Part shown: piece after piece, positions 37,595 to 45,590 of the stretch
Position numbering within the stretch: position 1 is the stretch's first letter
How the letters are laid out: each line of letters opens with the position of its first letter
IMG/VR virus record: IMGVR_UViG_3300031578_000091
Span: 1-45,590 of that record
Strand: one strand, 5' to 3'
DNA: 45,590 bases
Source: a virus
Made by a program: the position numbers and the translations under genes
Notes under the pieces: generated by a model
Seen by the model: only the letters and a program-made list of their open reading frames with translations
What the model was told of the DNA's origin: nothing
Databases searched by the model: none

Positions 37595-38620
37595 ATGTCC
37601 TACCTACAGACCTCGTGCACTGACTACGATGACCTTCTCGATGATCTGGTGACTTTCGCTGTTGCGGACGGCTGGACTCAGTCATACAATGCAGCAGGAC
37701 CTCCCAGACAGATAGGGATCTACAAAGGGAACTGTCACATCTCTCTCGGAGCTCGCTCCGGTGAGAACCCTCTCAGTAAAGGAGGAGGACAGAACGATGC
37801 AATCATCAATGCTGCTCTTGCTACTTCACTGACTCCAGGGACTACTCAATACTGGGGACACCCTGGATCCATTGTGACAACTGACACTGACTCTGATAGG
37901 ATTCGAGTCAACGATCTATATGGATCTCTCACGAACGTCTGGTTCTTTTCAGGGAATGGTGTCTCGGATCCTGACTACATCCATGTAGTAGTTCAAGCCG
38001 GGGGAGAGAGGTATACTCACTTCGGCTTCGGGATCCTTGATGCAATGGGACAGACTCACTCTGATGTAGCGTTCGCGTGTGGAGGTTATTATGAGTGGTG
38101 GGACGCGAGCACCTACTGTCATGATCCTTCTGCAAGTTATCATGACTTCGGTCATCTCGCTGATGAGAACTATGCTCAAATATATGTCCCTAGTGGAGTG
38201 CTCCCGGTAGGGTACCCTGCAGCGGGGATATATAGAACAGAGACTCAGATGACTCTGGTGATGACACGGGCTGACCAGGATGCAGATCACTGGTCTAATG
38301 AGCCTGGGAAGATCCTTGACTTCATGTTCCCTGTTGGAAACCAACTCACCACCGGAGGCAACGTGCTCTACTCGCTCCCGTGGTTGTTCCAGGAGACGGT
38401 GAGTGGAGGCTCTCATGTTCACCTCGGAAGGATCCCAGGGATCCGTGTAGGGAACATTGCTGACTTCGCTCCGGCAACTGAGCTTGACTTCGGATCTGAC
38501 ACATGGACCATCTTCCCGTGGAAGAGGAAGGGGTTGAAGGACCAGCTCAAGGTCGGTGGAGATCCGGTCCAGATATGCAATACAGCACATTGTGCATGGG
38601 CTTATGAGAAGAATTTATAG
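37595..38620 (+). CDS. Tail virion protein, paralogue of the preceding gene, 341 aa
   Basis: ATG at 37595-37597 with AGGAGG upstream; the longer frame overlaps the previous gene. Begins MSYLQTSCTDYDDLLDDLVT. Shares the DDLLDDL...DGWTQ start and the NVWFFSGNG ... DYIHVVVQAGGERYTHFGFG segment with its neighbour but lacks the Gly-rich insert. Likely a tail-tip component. Several Cys and Trp. Confidence 0.72.
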   Translation: MSYLQTSCTDYDDLLDDLVTFAVADGWTQSYNAAGPPRQIGIYKGNCHISLGARSGENPLSKGGGQNDAIINAALATSLTPGTTQYWGHPGSIVTTDTDSDRIRVNDLYGSLTNVWFFSGNGVSDPDYIHVVVQAGGERYTHFGFGILDAMGQTHSDVAFACGGYYEWWDASTYCHDPSASYHDFGHLADENYAQIYVPSGVLPVGYPAAGIYRTETQMTLVMTRADQDADHWSNEPGKILDFMFPVGNQLTTGGNVLYSLPWLFQETVSGGSHVHLGRIPGIRVGNIADFAPATELDFGSDTWTIFPWKRKGLKDQLKVGGDPVQICNTAHCAWAYEKNL

Positions 38621-38631
38621 GAGAAGTTTTG

Positions 38632-39099
38632 ATGGGATCTGAGATTGTAGTTCCTGTCTCTGATAGCAGTCCGCTCCAGTGGACAACTATACCGAGCATT
38701 CCGATAATTCACTGGATGGCAGTCGATGAGGGGACGGTACTCGGAGGGTCCACACCAAGTGACGATGACGCTCTGGAGACTCAGACACCAGGCAATGCAG
38801 AACAGCTTGCGCTGGGGAACCTCTCAGCTGCTGCTACTGGCGGAGTCATCACCAGGATAGATGTGAACTGGAGGGGCTGGGTTGATGACGATGACGGAGA
38901 GACAGACTCCTACATCGAGTTGAGGTTGTATCACTCAGGAGGAACTCCTGTCACTGGGAACCTGAAGACAATCAACTCTACCGATCTCGGTGGACAGCGT
39001 GTGATTGCAGAAGTGACTAAGAGCTGGACAGGACTCACATTGACGAAGACACAAGCGGACTCGCTAGAAATAAAAATGACTTTGGTAGATCCTTCATAA
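38632..39099 (+). CDS. Small beta-rich tail protein, 155 aa
   Basis: ATG at 38632 with AGGAGA upstream (a TTG one codon earlier is unlikely). Begins MGSEIVVPVSDSSPLQWTTI. Its W-start and C-terminal SWTGLTLTKTQADSLEIKMT match the 39507 protein, so the two are duplicates. Probable jelly-roll domain of a tail fibre or tip. A single gene lies between them. Confidence 0.65.
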   Translation: MGSEIVVPVSDSSPLQWTTIPSIPIIHWMAVDEGTVLGGSTPSDDDALETQTPGNAEQLALGNLSAAATGGVITRIDVNWRGWVDDDDGETDSYIELRLYHSGGTPVTGNLKTINSTDLGGQRVIAEVTKSWTGLTLTKTQADSLEIKMTLVDPS

Positions 39100-39112
39100 G
39101 AGGGAGGATATA

Positions 39113-39514
39113 GTGGGACAGATCTACATAGTACACTACGGAACCAGGGACACAGCCCTCACTCCAATCAACAATGCCGTGTATGCTGCAAAGGTTGCTG
39201 CAGGACTTCGCCGTATTGCAGACATGCTGGAAGATCCTGAAACTGAGTTCCTCACTGCTCGTGACTTCAAGGAGACTGACACTGACAACACATGGTTGCA
39301 TGTCTCGATGGTCACTGAGTCAGGAGAAGTACCACCAGATCCGGGGGACCTTGAAAACCCGAGAACACGAGACATCCAGCCTCGGTCACAGTTTAACGTG
39401 CACCTTATGATAAAACACGTCACTGATGAGAATGAGCTTGCAGAGGGGTTGACCACGGCTGAAGTTTTGGGGGGACTGGATAAGATCGATGGAGGGGAGG
39501 ACGTGAGTGGGTGA
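39113..39514 (+). CDS. Hypothetical tail-region protein, 133 aa
   Basis: GTG start with GGAGGATATA. Begins VGQIYIVHYGTRDTALTPIN; contains one clear helical segment (AAGLRRIADMLEDPETEFLT) and a mixed beta region. Its end overlaps the next GTG. Unrecognised. Confidence 0.6.
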   Translation: MGQIYIVHYGTRDTALTPINNAVYAAKVAAGLRRIADMLEDPETEFLTARDFKETDTDNTWLHVSMVTESGEVPPDPGDLENPRTRDIQPRSQFNVHLMIKHVTDENELAEGLTTAEVLGGLDKIDGGEDVSG

Positions 39515-39956
39515 ACAGATTAGTAAACCGACAGGAGACATCACAACTCAGTGGAGCATCACTCCCAGCTCTCCTACTTCACATTATACGAAGATAGAGG
39601 AGAACTGGCCTGGTAATACCTCTGACTATATTCACGAGATAGTAAACTATCAAATTGACGCTTTCTCTTTTCCTGCTGATGGTCCTGCTGCAATGGTGAC
39701 TGTTCACACCGTTCATGTAGATTTATATTTGAACACAACAAACATTACTCAGATCCCTGGTCTTGTTATACTCTTATATCTAGGCACCTCGTTTCACTCA
39801 AGTAGAACATTTCAGGTTGATACTGGTGGAACATGGAAGAGGTACAGGTTCACCTTCACCGGACTGAGTCTCACGAAGGCTCAGTATAATACTCTGAGGG
39901 TACATCTTCTCACGGCAGTAGGGGATCCTGGATGGCCTGTTCCTGAGCTGCAGTAA
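39507..39956 (+). CDS. Small beta-rich tail protein, paralogue of 38632-39099, 149 aa
   Basis: GTG start at 39507. Begins VGEQISKPTGDITTQWSITP. The C-terminal RFTFTGLSLTKAQYNTLRVH pairs with WTGLTLTKTQADSLEIKMTL of the 38632 protein; both are probably receptor- or sugar-binding beta domains. Base composition slightly more AT-rich than surroundings. Confidence 0.65.
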   Translation: MGEQISKPTGDITTQWSITPSSPTSHYTKIEENWPGNTSDYIHEIVNYQIDAFSFPADGPAAMVTVHTVHVDLYLNTTNITQIPGLVILLYLGTSFHSSRTFQVDTGGTWKRYRFTFTGLSLTKAQYNTLRVHLLTAVGDPGWPVPELQ

Positions 39957-39968
39957 TAGGGAGAGATA

Positions 39969-41747
39969 GTGGCAGGATCAACCTGGAAAGTATCAACCCT
40001 TAGAAGAGTAGCAGTCTTCCACTCTACTGACGCTCGATGCACAGCGCTCGATGCCTGTATCACCTTCTCAGTGGGACTTGAGTGGGATGACATGTTCATA
40101 GGAACAACCGGAGCTGTGGTTGCTGCAGTTCCCAGTACCTATGTCACTGCTTCTCTGTTCCCTGATGACGAAACCGGATCAGATACCGGTGCAGTCCCTG
40201 ATGTAGCAGTTCCCTCCCTCCCCTCGAACGCGGTAGGGGAGGATCGGTTCTACTTGGGTGACGTGTACTATAGGATCTGGTGTGTGCCTAACTTCATGAG
40301 ACCACAGAACCCAGAGCTCAACACAGACATCCCCTTCACCATCTGGAACGCTTACCCGGTCCCTCCGGTGAATACCATGAACTCCATAGGAGGATCCGGG
40401 CAGGCTGGGCTGACTCTGGATCTCTCCGCTCCTCGGGACTTCGATGCCATTGAAGAGCTCGAGGTCAACCTGCAGATCACAGACTCCGCTCCTGTGGACA
40501 TCAGTGCAACGTACCTCTTCAACTTCGACTATGGAACAGGGACCTTCCTCTTCGAGACCAGCATTGCTGACTGGATCAAGATCCAGCCGGAACAACCTGT
40601 TGTGGAGACCTGGGAATGGTTGAGTGATGTGATCGGAGGCTGGGATTCTACAGAGCAGAGGATCAGCGTGAGGAGACAGCCTCGGAGAAGGATCGAGTAT
40701 AGTATCCTGCTCGAGGATGACATTGCTCGACAGCGTGAATATGCTCGCTGGTATAGCAGACTCGCTGGATCCATTGTGATCCCCTTCTATCAGTACTCAA
40801 CGAAGATCAACCAGACCAGTGTCATCACTGACACAAAGATCTACTTCAACCCGGATCGGACAGACATGAGGGACGGGGAGCTTGTTGTGATCTACAGAGG
40901 CTCCTCCGATGAGTCCTTCCTACTTAGACTGGATGAGGTAGAGTCAGACGGTGCAACCCTGGCAAGTCCTCTCACTGTGGACATCGATGTCGGTGACATA
41001 GTTGCACCGGCCTTCTCTTGCAGATTAGACAATCAAACAGGTCCACAGATGACCTCAGTCTCTGGACAACTCCGAGTCCATGCCTCTGTCACAGAGTTCA
41101 GGGAGAGCTTTGACAGACCAGAGAGTACTGCAGTCATCACCGAGTATGATAGTCTTCCTGTGATGGATCGGATACCTCTTGCAAGGAACTCAGCTGCAGA
41201 AGTGTTTGACATAAATCCCACAATCTTCGATACTGGATCCGGTATACATGACCAGCGCTCAGCCTGGTTGCACGCCTTCATAGGAGGTATGCGACAATTC
41301 ACCATCCCCAGGAGAAGAGATCCGGCTGAGATGGACTACTGGAGGGACTTCCTCACAGCGCTGGTGGGGATGAGGGAGCCCTTCCTACTTCCTACTTTCA
41401 GGAAGGATCTCTTTCTTGCTCAGACTCCGAACCCTGGGGACTACTTGCTTCAGATCGAGGGAGCGAACTATGGAAGTCAGTACTGGCCTCATGATACATA
41501 CAAGAGGCTGCAGTTCTGGAACTCTTCCGGGGAGATAATATACAGGAAGGTTGATGCTGTTGCTGATCTACCTGGAGGGATCACCCAGATCACTTTGAAT
41601 GATCCCCTCCCGTTGAGTTTCAACTGGGCAGAGAATTTCACCATCTCCTTCCTGAACAAGGTGAGACTGGCCTCCGATGAGGTCCAGCTGAGTCACTTTG
41701 AGATGTATACAATACTCGAGATTGCAGTGAGGACAACAGACCAGTGA
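39969..41747 (+). CDS. Large distal tail / virion protein, 592 aa
   Basis: GTG start after GGGAGAGATA. Begins VAGSTWKVSTLRRVAVFHST. The middle contains IGGWDSTEQRISVRRQPRRR IEYSILLEDDIARQREYARW, and the C-terminus MREPFLLPTFRKDLFLAQTP then LQIEGANYGSQYWPHDTYK, a pattern seen in tail proteins upstream of the hub. Probably the distal tail ring/connector between tube and hub. The stop overlaps the next GTG (GTGA). Confidence 0.7.
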   Translation: MAGSTWKVSTLRRVAVFHSTDARCTALDACITFSVGLEWDDMFIGTTGAVVAAVPSTYVTASLFPDDETGSDTGAVPDVAVPSLPSNAVGEDRFYLGDVYYRIWCVPNFMRPQNPELNTDIPFTIWNAYPVPPVNTMNSIGGSGQAGLTLDLSAPRDFDAIEELEVNLQITDSAPVDISATYLFNFDYGTGTFLFETSIADWIKIQPEQPVVETWEWLSDVIGGWDSTEQRISVRRQPRRRIEYSILLEDDIARQREYARWYSRLAGSIVIPFYQYSTKINQTSVITDTKIYFNPDRTDMRDGELVVIYRGSSDESFLLRLDEVESDGATLASPLTVDIDVGDIVAPAFSCRLDNQTGPQMTSVSGQLRVHASVTEFRESFDRPESTAVITEYDSLPVMDRIPLARNSAAEVFDINPTIFDTGSGIHDQRSAWLHAFIGGMRQFTIPRRRDPAEMDYWRDFLTALVGMREPFLLPTFRKDLFLAQTPNPGDYLLQIEGANYGSQYWPHDTYKRLQFWNSSGEIIYRKVDAVADLPGGITQITLNDPLPLSFNWAENFTISFLNKVRLASDEVQLSHFEMYTILEIAVRTTDQ

Positions 41748-42556
41748 CAGTCTATGAAGACACAGAACAGAGTGCTCATGATGGTTCCCCGGTAGAAGCA
41801 TACAGATTCACCGGCACCTTCGAGAACTACTACTATACCAGCGCGGAGCTTGATGTCACTATCAGCGGACAGGTATACACCACAGCTGAGATCACCAGAC
41901 AGGCAATCAACACAGGAACCCAGGAAGATAGCAACCTAGAGCTCGAGCTTGAGGTCCCCTTTGATCTCCCTCTGGTTGCTGACTATGCCTTCCAGGTGTC
42001 TCCTCCAGATCTCACTGTTGAGATCCTGAGGTATCATGAAGGAACCAATCCTGCAACGGACTGGGTTATTGTGTGGAAGGGCATTGTCACCTCATTCTCG
42101 AGTACGGGGCATAGTGTGAAGATCCTTGTCCCTAGTATTTTCACCGTCATCCTCAATGGAGAAGTCCCGAGCGTGTACTATCAGAACATGTGCAACCACG
42201 TTCTCTATGATGACCGCTGCAAGCTGGTGAAGGCTTCCTATCAGCAAGACACAACCATCAGTGCAATAGGAACAGGCACTGTGGATGTAGTTGCTGACGG
42301 CTTCGATGACAACTACCTTCAGGCGGGGGAGATCATCAACACATCGAAGAACGAGCGCCGTCTTATCATTGACAATGTCGCTGATGTCATCACCATAAAC
42401 TTCCCATTTTTCAATGCCGAAGTGGGAGACAGCGTGTCCCTGTTCGCAGGGTGCAATCACGCCTTCTCAACGTGCAAGGACAAATTCAGCAATTCCATCA
42501 ACTATGGTGGGTTCCCTTACGTACCAGCGGACAACCCATTCGAGAGTGAGTTATGA
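41744..42556 (+). CDS. Baseplate hub protein (BR0599/DUF2163, lambda L / GTA gp13-like), 270 aa
   Basis: GTG start in a GTGA overlap. Ends GCNHAFSTCKDKFSNSINYG GFPYVPADNP, the signature of the phage_BR0599 family. The four Cys (NMCNHVLYDDRC and GCNHAFSTC) match the set that binds an Fe-S cluster in lambda gpL and the GTA hub. It forms the baseplate hub onto which the central fibre docks. Normal length. Confidence 0.88.
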   Translation: MTVYEDTEQSAHDGSPVEAYRFTGTFENYYYTSAELDVTISGQVYTTAEITRQAINTGTQEDSNLELELEVPFDLPLVADYAFQVSPPDLTVEILRYHEGTNPATDWVIVWKGIVTSFSSTGHSVKILVPSIFTVILNGEVPSVYYQNMCNHVLYDDRCKLVKASYQQDTTISAIGTGTVDVVADGFDDNYLQAGEIINTSKNERRLIIDNVADVITINFPFFNAEVGDSVSLFAGCNHAFSTCKDKFSNSINYGGFPYVPADNPFESEL

Positions 42557-45500
42557 TCTGGTTCACCTTGATAATGTTTGCAGTCAGCTTCTTTGCTTCT
42601 GTGTTCCTCACTCCGAAGCCTGACCTGGAGAACGCGAGACCAGGCAAGCTCGGTGATATACGCTGGCCTATTGCAGACGAAGGATCTCCGGTTCCTATTA
42701 TCTTCGGCAGGGTGAGATTGAGGTCCCCTAATTGTATCTGGTACGGAGATTTCAGAACAAGAGCAACGAAGAAAAAGGTCAAGACAGGGATGTTCAGCTC
42801 AGAGAAGGTGACCACAGGATACCGGTATTATGTGGGGTTCCATCTTGCTCTATGTCTAGGTCCTGGAGTAGTGCTCAAGAAGATCTGGTGTGAGAAGAAG
42901 CTCCTCTATCAAACTGGAGTAGGACTAGGACCAGCTCCTACAGGATTCTCAATATCGAAGAGCGGCATTTTCGGAGGAAGTAAGCGCGGAGGAGGCTTCG
43001 CCGGATACTGCACCTACTATGGTGGGGAGTTCTCTCAGGCAAGGAACTCTTACCTTGAGAGTGCAATAGGCGCTGATGTCCCAGGGTACGCTGGGATTGC
43101 TCACATAGTCTTCCATAGGCCCTACATCGGAACAAGTCCATCACTCCGTCCTCTTAGCTTTGAGCTTGAGAGATACCCTGATGAGCTCGGTCTGGATCCT
43201 GGGGATCTTCTTATAGGAGATGATCTCAATCCTATGGAGGTCCTCTATGCTGCACTCACAGAGTCCTGGGGAAGTGTAGGAGCTGATCCTTCGAGTATTG
43301 ATACAACGTCCTGGATTGCTGCCGGTGCTACTTTGGCAACCGAGGGGAACGGGATGAGCTTTGTAGTGAGTGCAGCTAATGACGCGAAGTCTATTGTGGA
43401 GGAAGTGCTCAGGCAGATAGATGGGATCCTCTACCAGGACCCTGAGACAGGGAAGATAGTAGTCAAGTTGATCCGGGAAGACTACGTCATCGAAGATCTT
43501 CCTGTCTTCAATGAGAGCAATGTGCACGCTGTAAGAGACTTCAGCCGAACCAGCTGGGCAGAGACAGTCAACCAGGTCAGAGCAACTTTCACATATAGGG
43601 ACAAGAAGTATGAAAAGGCTTCCGCGTTCGCTCAGGACATGGCAAACATCAATATGCAGGGCAGGATCAGAAGTGCAACCATGTCCTTCCCCGGATGCAC
43701 GGAAGGATCCACTGCAGTCAAGCTCGCAACTAGGGAGCTCTCTCAGCTCAGTGTCCCACTGTTCAAGGCTGCACTGGAGATGAACAGGGAGGGCAGTCAG
43801 CTCCGTCCTGGGGATCCTTTCGTCTTCTCCTGGGATGACTACGGTCTCAGCAATATAGTGATGAGATGTCAGCGCTTCAACCTCGGGGAACTTCTCAATG
43901 GGAAGATAGTAGTAGACGTTCTACAGGACAAGTTCGCTGCATCGAATACTCTCTACACGGGTCCTGAGGACACTCTCTGGGATGAGATCCCTCGGACTGT
44001 GGTCCCTATCACGGACTTCAAGGTGATGGAGTGTCCCTACTGGATCCTGCAGCAGGTCAGGGACCTTGAGATCCCTGCAGATAGTTCGTTCCTCTGGGGA
44101 CTTGCTAGGAACCCTGGGGAGATGCAGACTTATGACTTTGTTACATCAGATGACAGCTTCGTTGATGACCTTGCTGTGGATCTCGATCAGCCGAACTTCA
44201 CCCACTCTGCTCTCCTGGACGGAGATCTTCACACTAACATGGGACAGCCTAACGGAGTCCTTGACAAGATCACAGTCAGAGAAACGGATCCCAGCCCTGA
44301 TGATTATTTCGGCTGGTGGGAAGAGGAAGATATACTTGAGGACACCGACACTTCTGGAGTCAGAGAGGGGAGGAACCTCTGTGTCATAAACGGTGAGCTG
44401 TTTGCTTATGAGACTCACACCAGTCTAGGTGACGGAGTCTATGAACTGAAGACGGTACGCCGAGCTCTCCTGGACACTCAGTTCGAGAACCATGTGGACG
44501 GGGATGTAATTTTCTTCCTTAGCAGCCTTGACTGGTGGAGCAGAAATTACAGAGATGACCAGGATATAATCTACTATAAATTTCTCAGCTATAGTGACCA
44601 GGATGCTCAGGACATCAATGATGTAGTTGCAAGCAATATCACAACGGATCAGCGTTATGATCGACCGCTCCCTCCTGACATGCTGGAGATCGAGAGTATC
44701 AGATGTCCGATTGAGGTAGTAGGACAGAACACGGTTGACATCACTGACTTCTACCAGAGGAACAGGACCTCTCCTGACCAGGTTGTTCTTGTCAATGACT
44801 CCTCAGACACACCGGAAGGATCCACAACCTACAATGCGAGACTCTATCTTGATGGAGTGGAGCTCGAGGAAAAGACCGGGCTCACCTATGCAAGTCTTCC
44901 TATACAGTTCACAGGAGTTGAAGGAGCAGGAGTTGTTCGTGTAGAACTCGAGGCAGAGGTGGGAGGACTAGCAAGCTGGACTCCTGATCTCGTTGAGTTC
45001 AACTTTGCATACTATCAGAACCTCTCCTCAGAGCTGGTGACTAACGGAGATTTCGAGTCAGGTACTTCAGGATGGGTTCCTGTGGGGGGATCCTGGAGTG
45101 GTGAGACTACAGAGTATCCTCTTGATCCAATCCCACCAGGAACTGACCATGCTCAGTCTACAAGCGGAGGGCTCTGGCAGGACGTGAGTGTAGGATCCTA
45201 TGGAGGAAGCGCTGGAGTGTTCAGGATCTACCGAGGAGGTCTGAACGATACATCAACCAGTCAAGTCATCCTGGAACTCAGGACAGGGATTGCCCTGCTT
45301 GATACCATCTCCACTCCTCTTGAAGCTCCGGCAGATGTCGGAAAGTGGGGACTGATCGAGATCCCAGTACCTATTCACTCCACTGCAACCATCCTGAGGA
45401 TCAAGCTCGAGGCTGGAGGAGCTGACGCTGTCTTCGACAATGCCTCCTTCAAAGCGAACACGGTCAGTCCTACGACAGCAATGAAGTATGACACCATCTC

Positions 45501-45590
45501 AGGGCTGACTGTAGTGGGAGCCTGGGGACTGAGACAGCTTGACTCCGGGTACTCTGGACCTCTGGTGACTATCCGGGACACTTATGATGA
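42553..45590 (+). CDS. Central tail fibre / host-specificity (J-like, megatron) protein, truncated by the window, at least 1012 aa
   Basis: ATG overlaps the hub stop (ATGA). Begins MIWFTLIMFAVSFFASVFLT, an unusual N-terminal hydrophobic anchor, followed by PIIFGRVRLRSPN and IGDDLNPMEVLYAALTESWG, typical of J-like phage tail proteins. Residues about 825-965 form a carbohydrate-binding-like jelly roll (LVTNGDFESGTSGWVPVGGS ... FDNASFKAN). It then enters GAWGLRQLDSGYSGPLVTIR, a beta-trefoil/arabinofuranosidase-like repeat common in receptor-binding tail proteins. Open to the end of the window. Confidence 0.85.
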   Translation, partial: MIWFTLIMFAVSFFASVFLTPKPDLENARPGKLGDIRWPIADEGSPVPIIFGRVRLRSPNCIWYGDFRTRATKKKVKTGMFSSEKVTTGYRYYVGFHLALCLGPGVVLKKIWCEKKLLYQTGVGLGPAPTGFSISKSGIFGGSKRGGGFAGYCTYYGGEFSQARNSYLESAIGADVPGYAGIAHIVFHRPYIGTSPSLRPLSFELERYPDELGLDPGDLLIGDDLNPMEVLYAALTESWGSVGADPSSIDTTSWIAAGATLATEGNGMSFVVSAANDAKSIVEEVLRQIDGILYQDPETGKIVVKLIREDYVIEDLPVFNESNVHAVRDFSRTSWAETVNQVRATFTYRDKKYEKASAFAQDMANINMQGRIRSATMSFPGCTEGSTAVKLATRELSQLSVPLFKAALEMNREGSQLRPGDPFVFSWDDYGLSNIVMRCQRFNLGELLNGKIVVDVLQDKFAASNTLYTGPEDTLWDEIPRTVVPITDFKVMECPYWILQQVRDLEIPADSSFLWGLARNPGEMQTYDFVTSDDSFVDDLAVDLDQPNFTHSALLDGDLHTNMGQPNGVLDKITVRETDPSPDDYFGWWEEEDILEDTDTSGVREGRNLCVINGELFAYETHTSLGDGVYELKTVRRALLDTQFENHVDGDVIFFLSSLDWWSRNYRDDQDIIYYKFLSYSDQDAQDINDVVASNITTDQRYDRPLPPDMLEIESIRCPIEVVGQNTVDITDFYQRNRTSPDQVVLVNDSSDTPEGSTTYNARLYLDGVELEEKTGLTYASLPIQFTGVEGAGVVRVELEAEVGGLASWTPDLVEFNFAYYQNLSSELVTNGDFESGTSGWVPVGGSWSGETTEYPLDPIPPGTDHAQSTSGGLWQDVSVGSYGGSAGVFRIYRGGLNDTSTSQVILELRTGIALLDTISTPLEAPADVGKWGLIEIPVPIHSTATILRIKLEAGGADAVFDNASFKANTVSPTTAMKYDTISGLTVVGAWGLRQLDSGYSGPLVTIRDTYD

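Noticed and set aside
1-45590. CRISPR array, integrase, lysis cassette or toxin-antitoxin pair
   Set aside because: I looked for regularly spaced repeats, tyrosine/serine recombinase motifs and endolysin/holin pairs and saw none that could be supported.

Overview
This window is the genome (or most of one) of a tailed phage or prophage with a siphovirus-type tail. It has an HK97-fold head module with a Mu gp29-like (DUF935) portal and Mu F-like head protein, a tail tube, a frameshifted tail chaperone pair, a 932-residue tape measure and a lambda/GTA-like baseplate hub. I see no integrase, excisionase, lysis gene, DNA polymerase, helicase or repressor, so the sequence continues outside both edges. 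G+C is intermediate, Arg is often AGA/AGG, and ribosome sites are good AGGAGG types. The host genus cannot be named from the sequence, but seven near-perfect sigma54 (-24/-12) promoters imply a bacterium with RpoN.

Layout. (1) 1-6.97 kb: a tightly packed leftward operon of more than 20 small genes, many joined by ATGA or GTGA stop/start overlaps, read from a strong sigma70 promoter at 6941-6970. Only a DEDDh exonuclease (3040-3621) is recognisable; several others are small zinc-ribbon or membrane proteins. (2) 6.97-7.63 kb: a divergent non-coding region with repeated CATAAGTGGAC[G/C] iterons in both orientations around an AT-rich stretch, a candidate origin or operator, followed by a rightward sigma70 promoter and a possible RNA pseudoknot over a ribosome binding site. 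(3) 7.63-11.4 kb: a rightward accessory block with three consecutive exported proteins (a lipoprotein, a small secreted protein and a secreted fibronectin-III-like protein), a Cys-rich protein, an HNH nuclease and a membrane-anchored protein. It ends at a terminator facing a convergent block. (4) 11.4-19.2 kb: a leftward block with DNA-metabolism genes: DnaN sliding clamp, a Spo11/Topo VI-A-like protein (Topo mini-A type), a Zn-finger protein with possible OB fold, and several small zinc ribbons. It is divided into units by hairpin terminators. Seven units start at a GG-N10-GC sigma54 element; the clamp has its own sigma70 promoter. (5) 19.6 kb to the end: the rightward late operon: terS, terL, portal, head completion, an HNH insertion, Mu F-like protein, XkdF-like protease, scaffold with nested start, cement protein, major capsid, connectors, tail tube, G/GT chaperone with a -1 slippery site, tape measure, tail-tip proteins, hub and a truncated central tail fibre/receptor-binding protein.

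How it works together: the sigma70-driven leftward operon and the divergent region would act first. A sigma54-dependent set of replication genes would be switched on only when a host (or off-window phage) AAA+ enhancer-binding protein is active. The late operon starts from a sigma70-like promoter just before terS. The sigma54 promoter set is the most unusual feature: it would tie phage DNA metabolism to a host signalling pathway.
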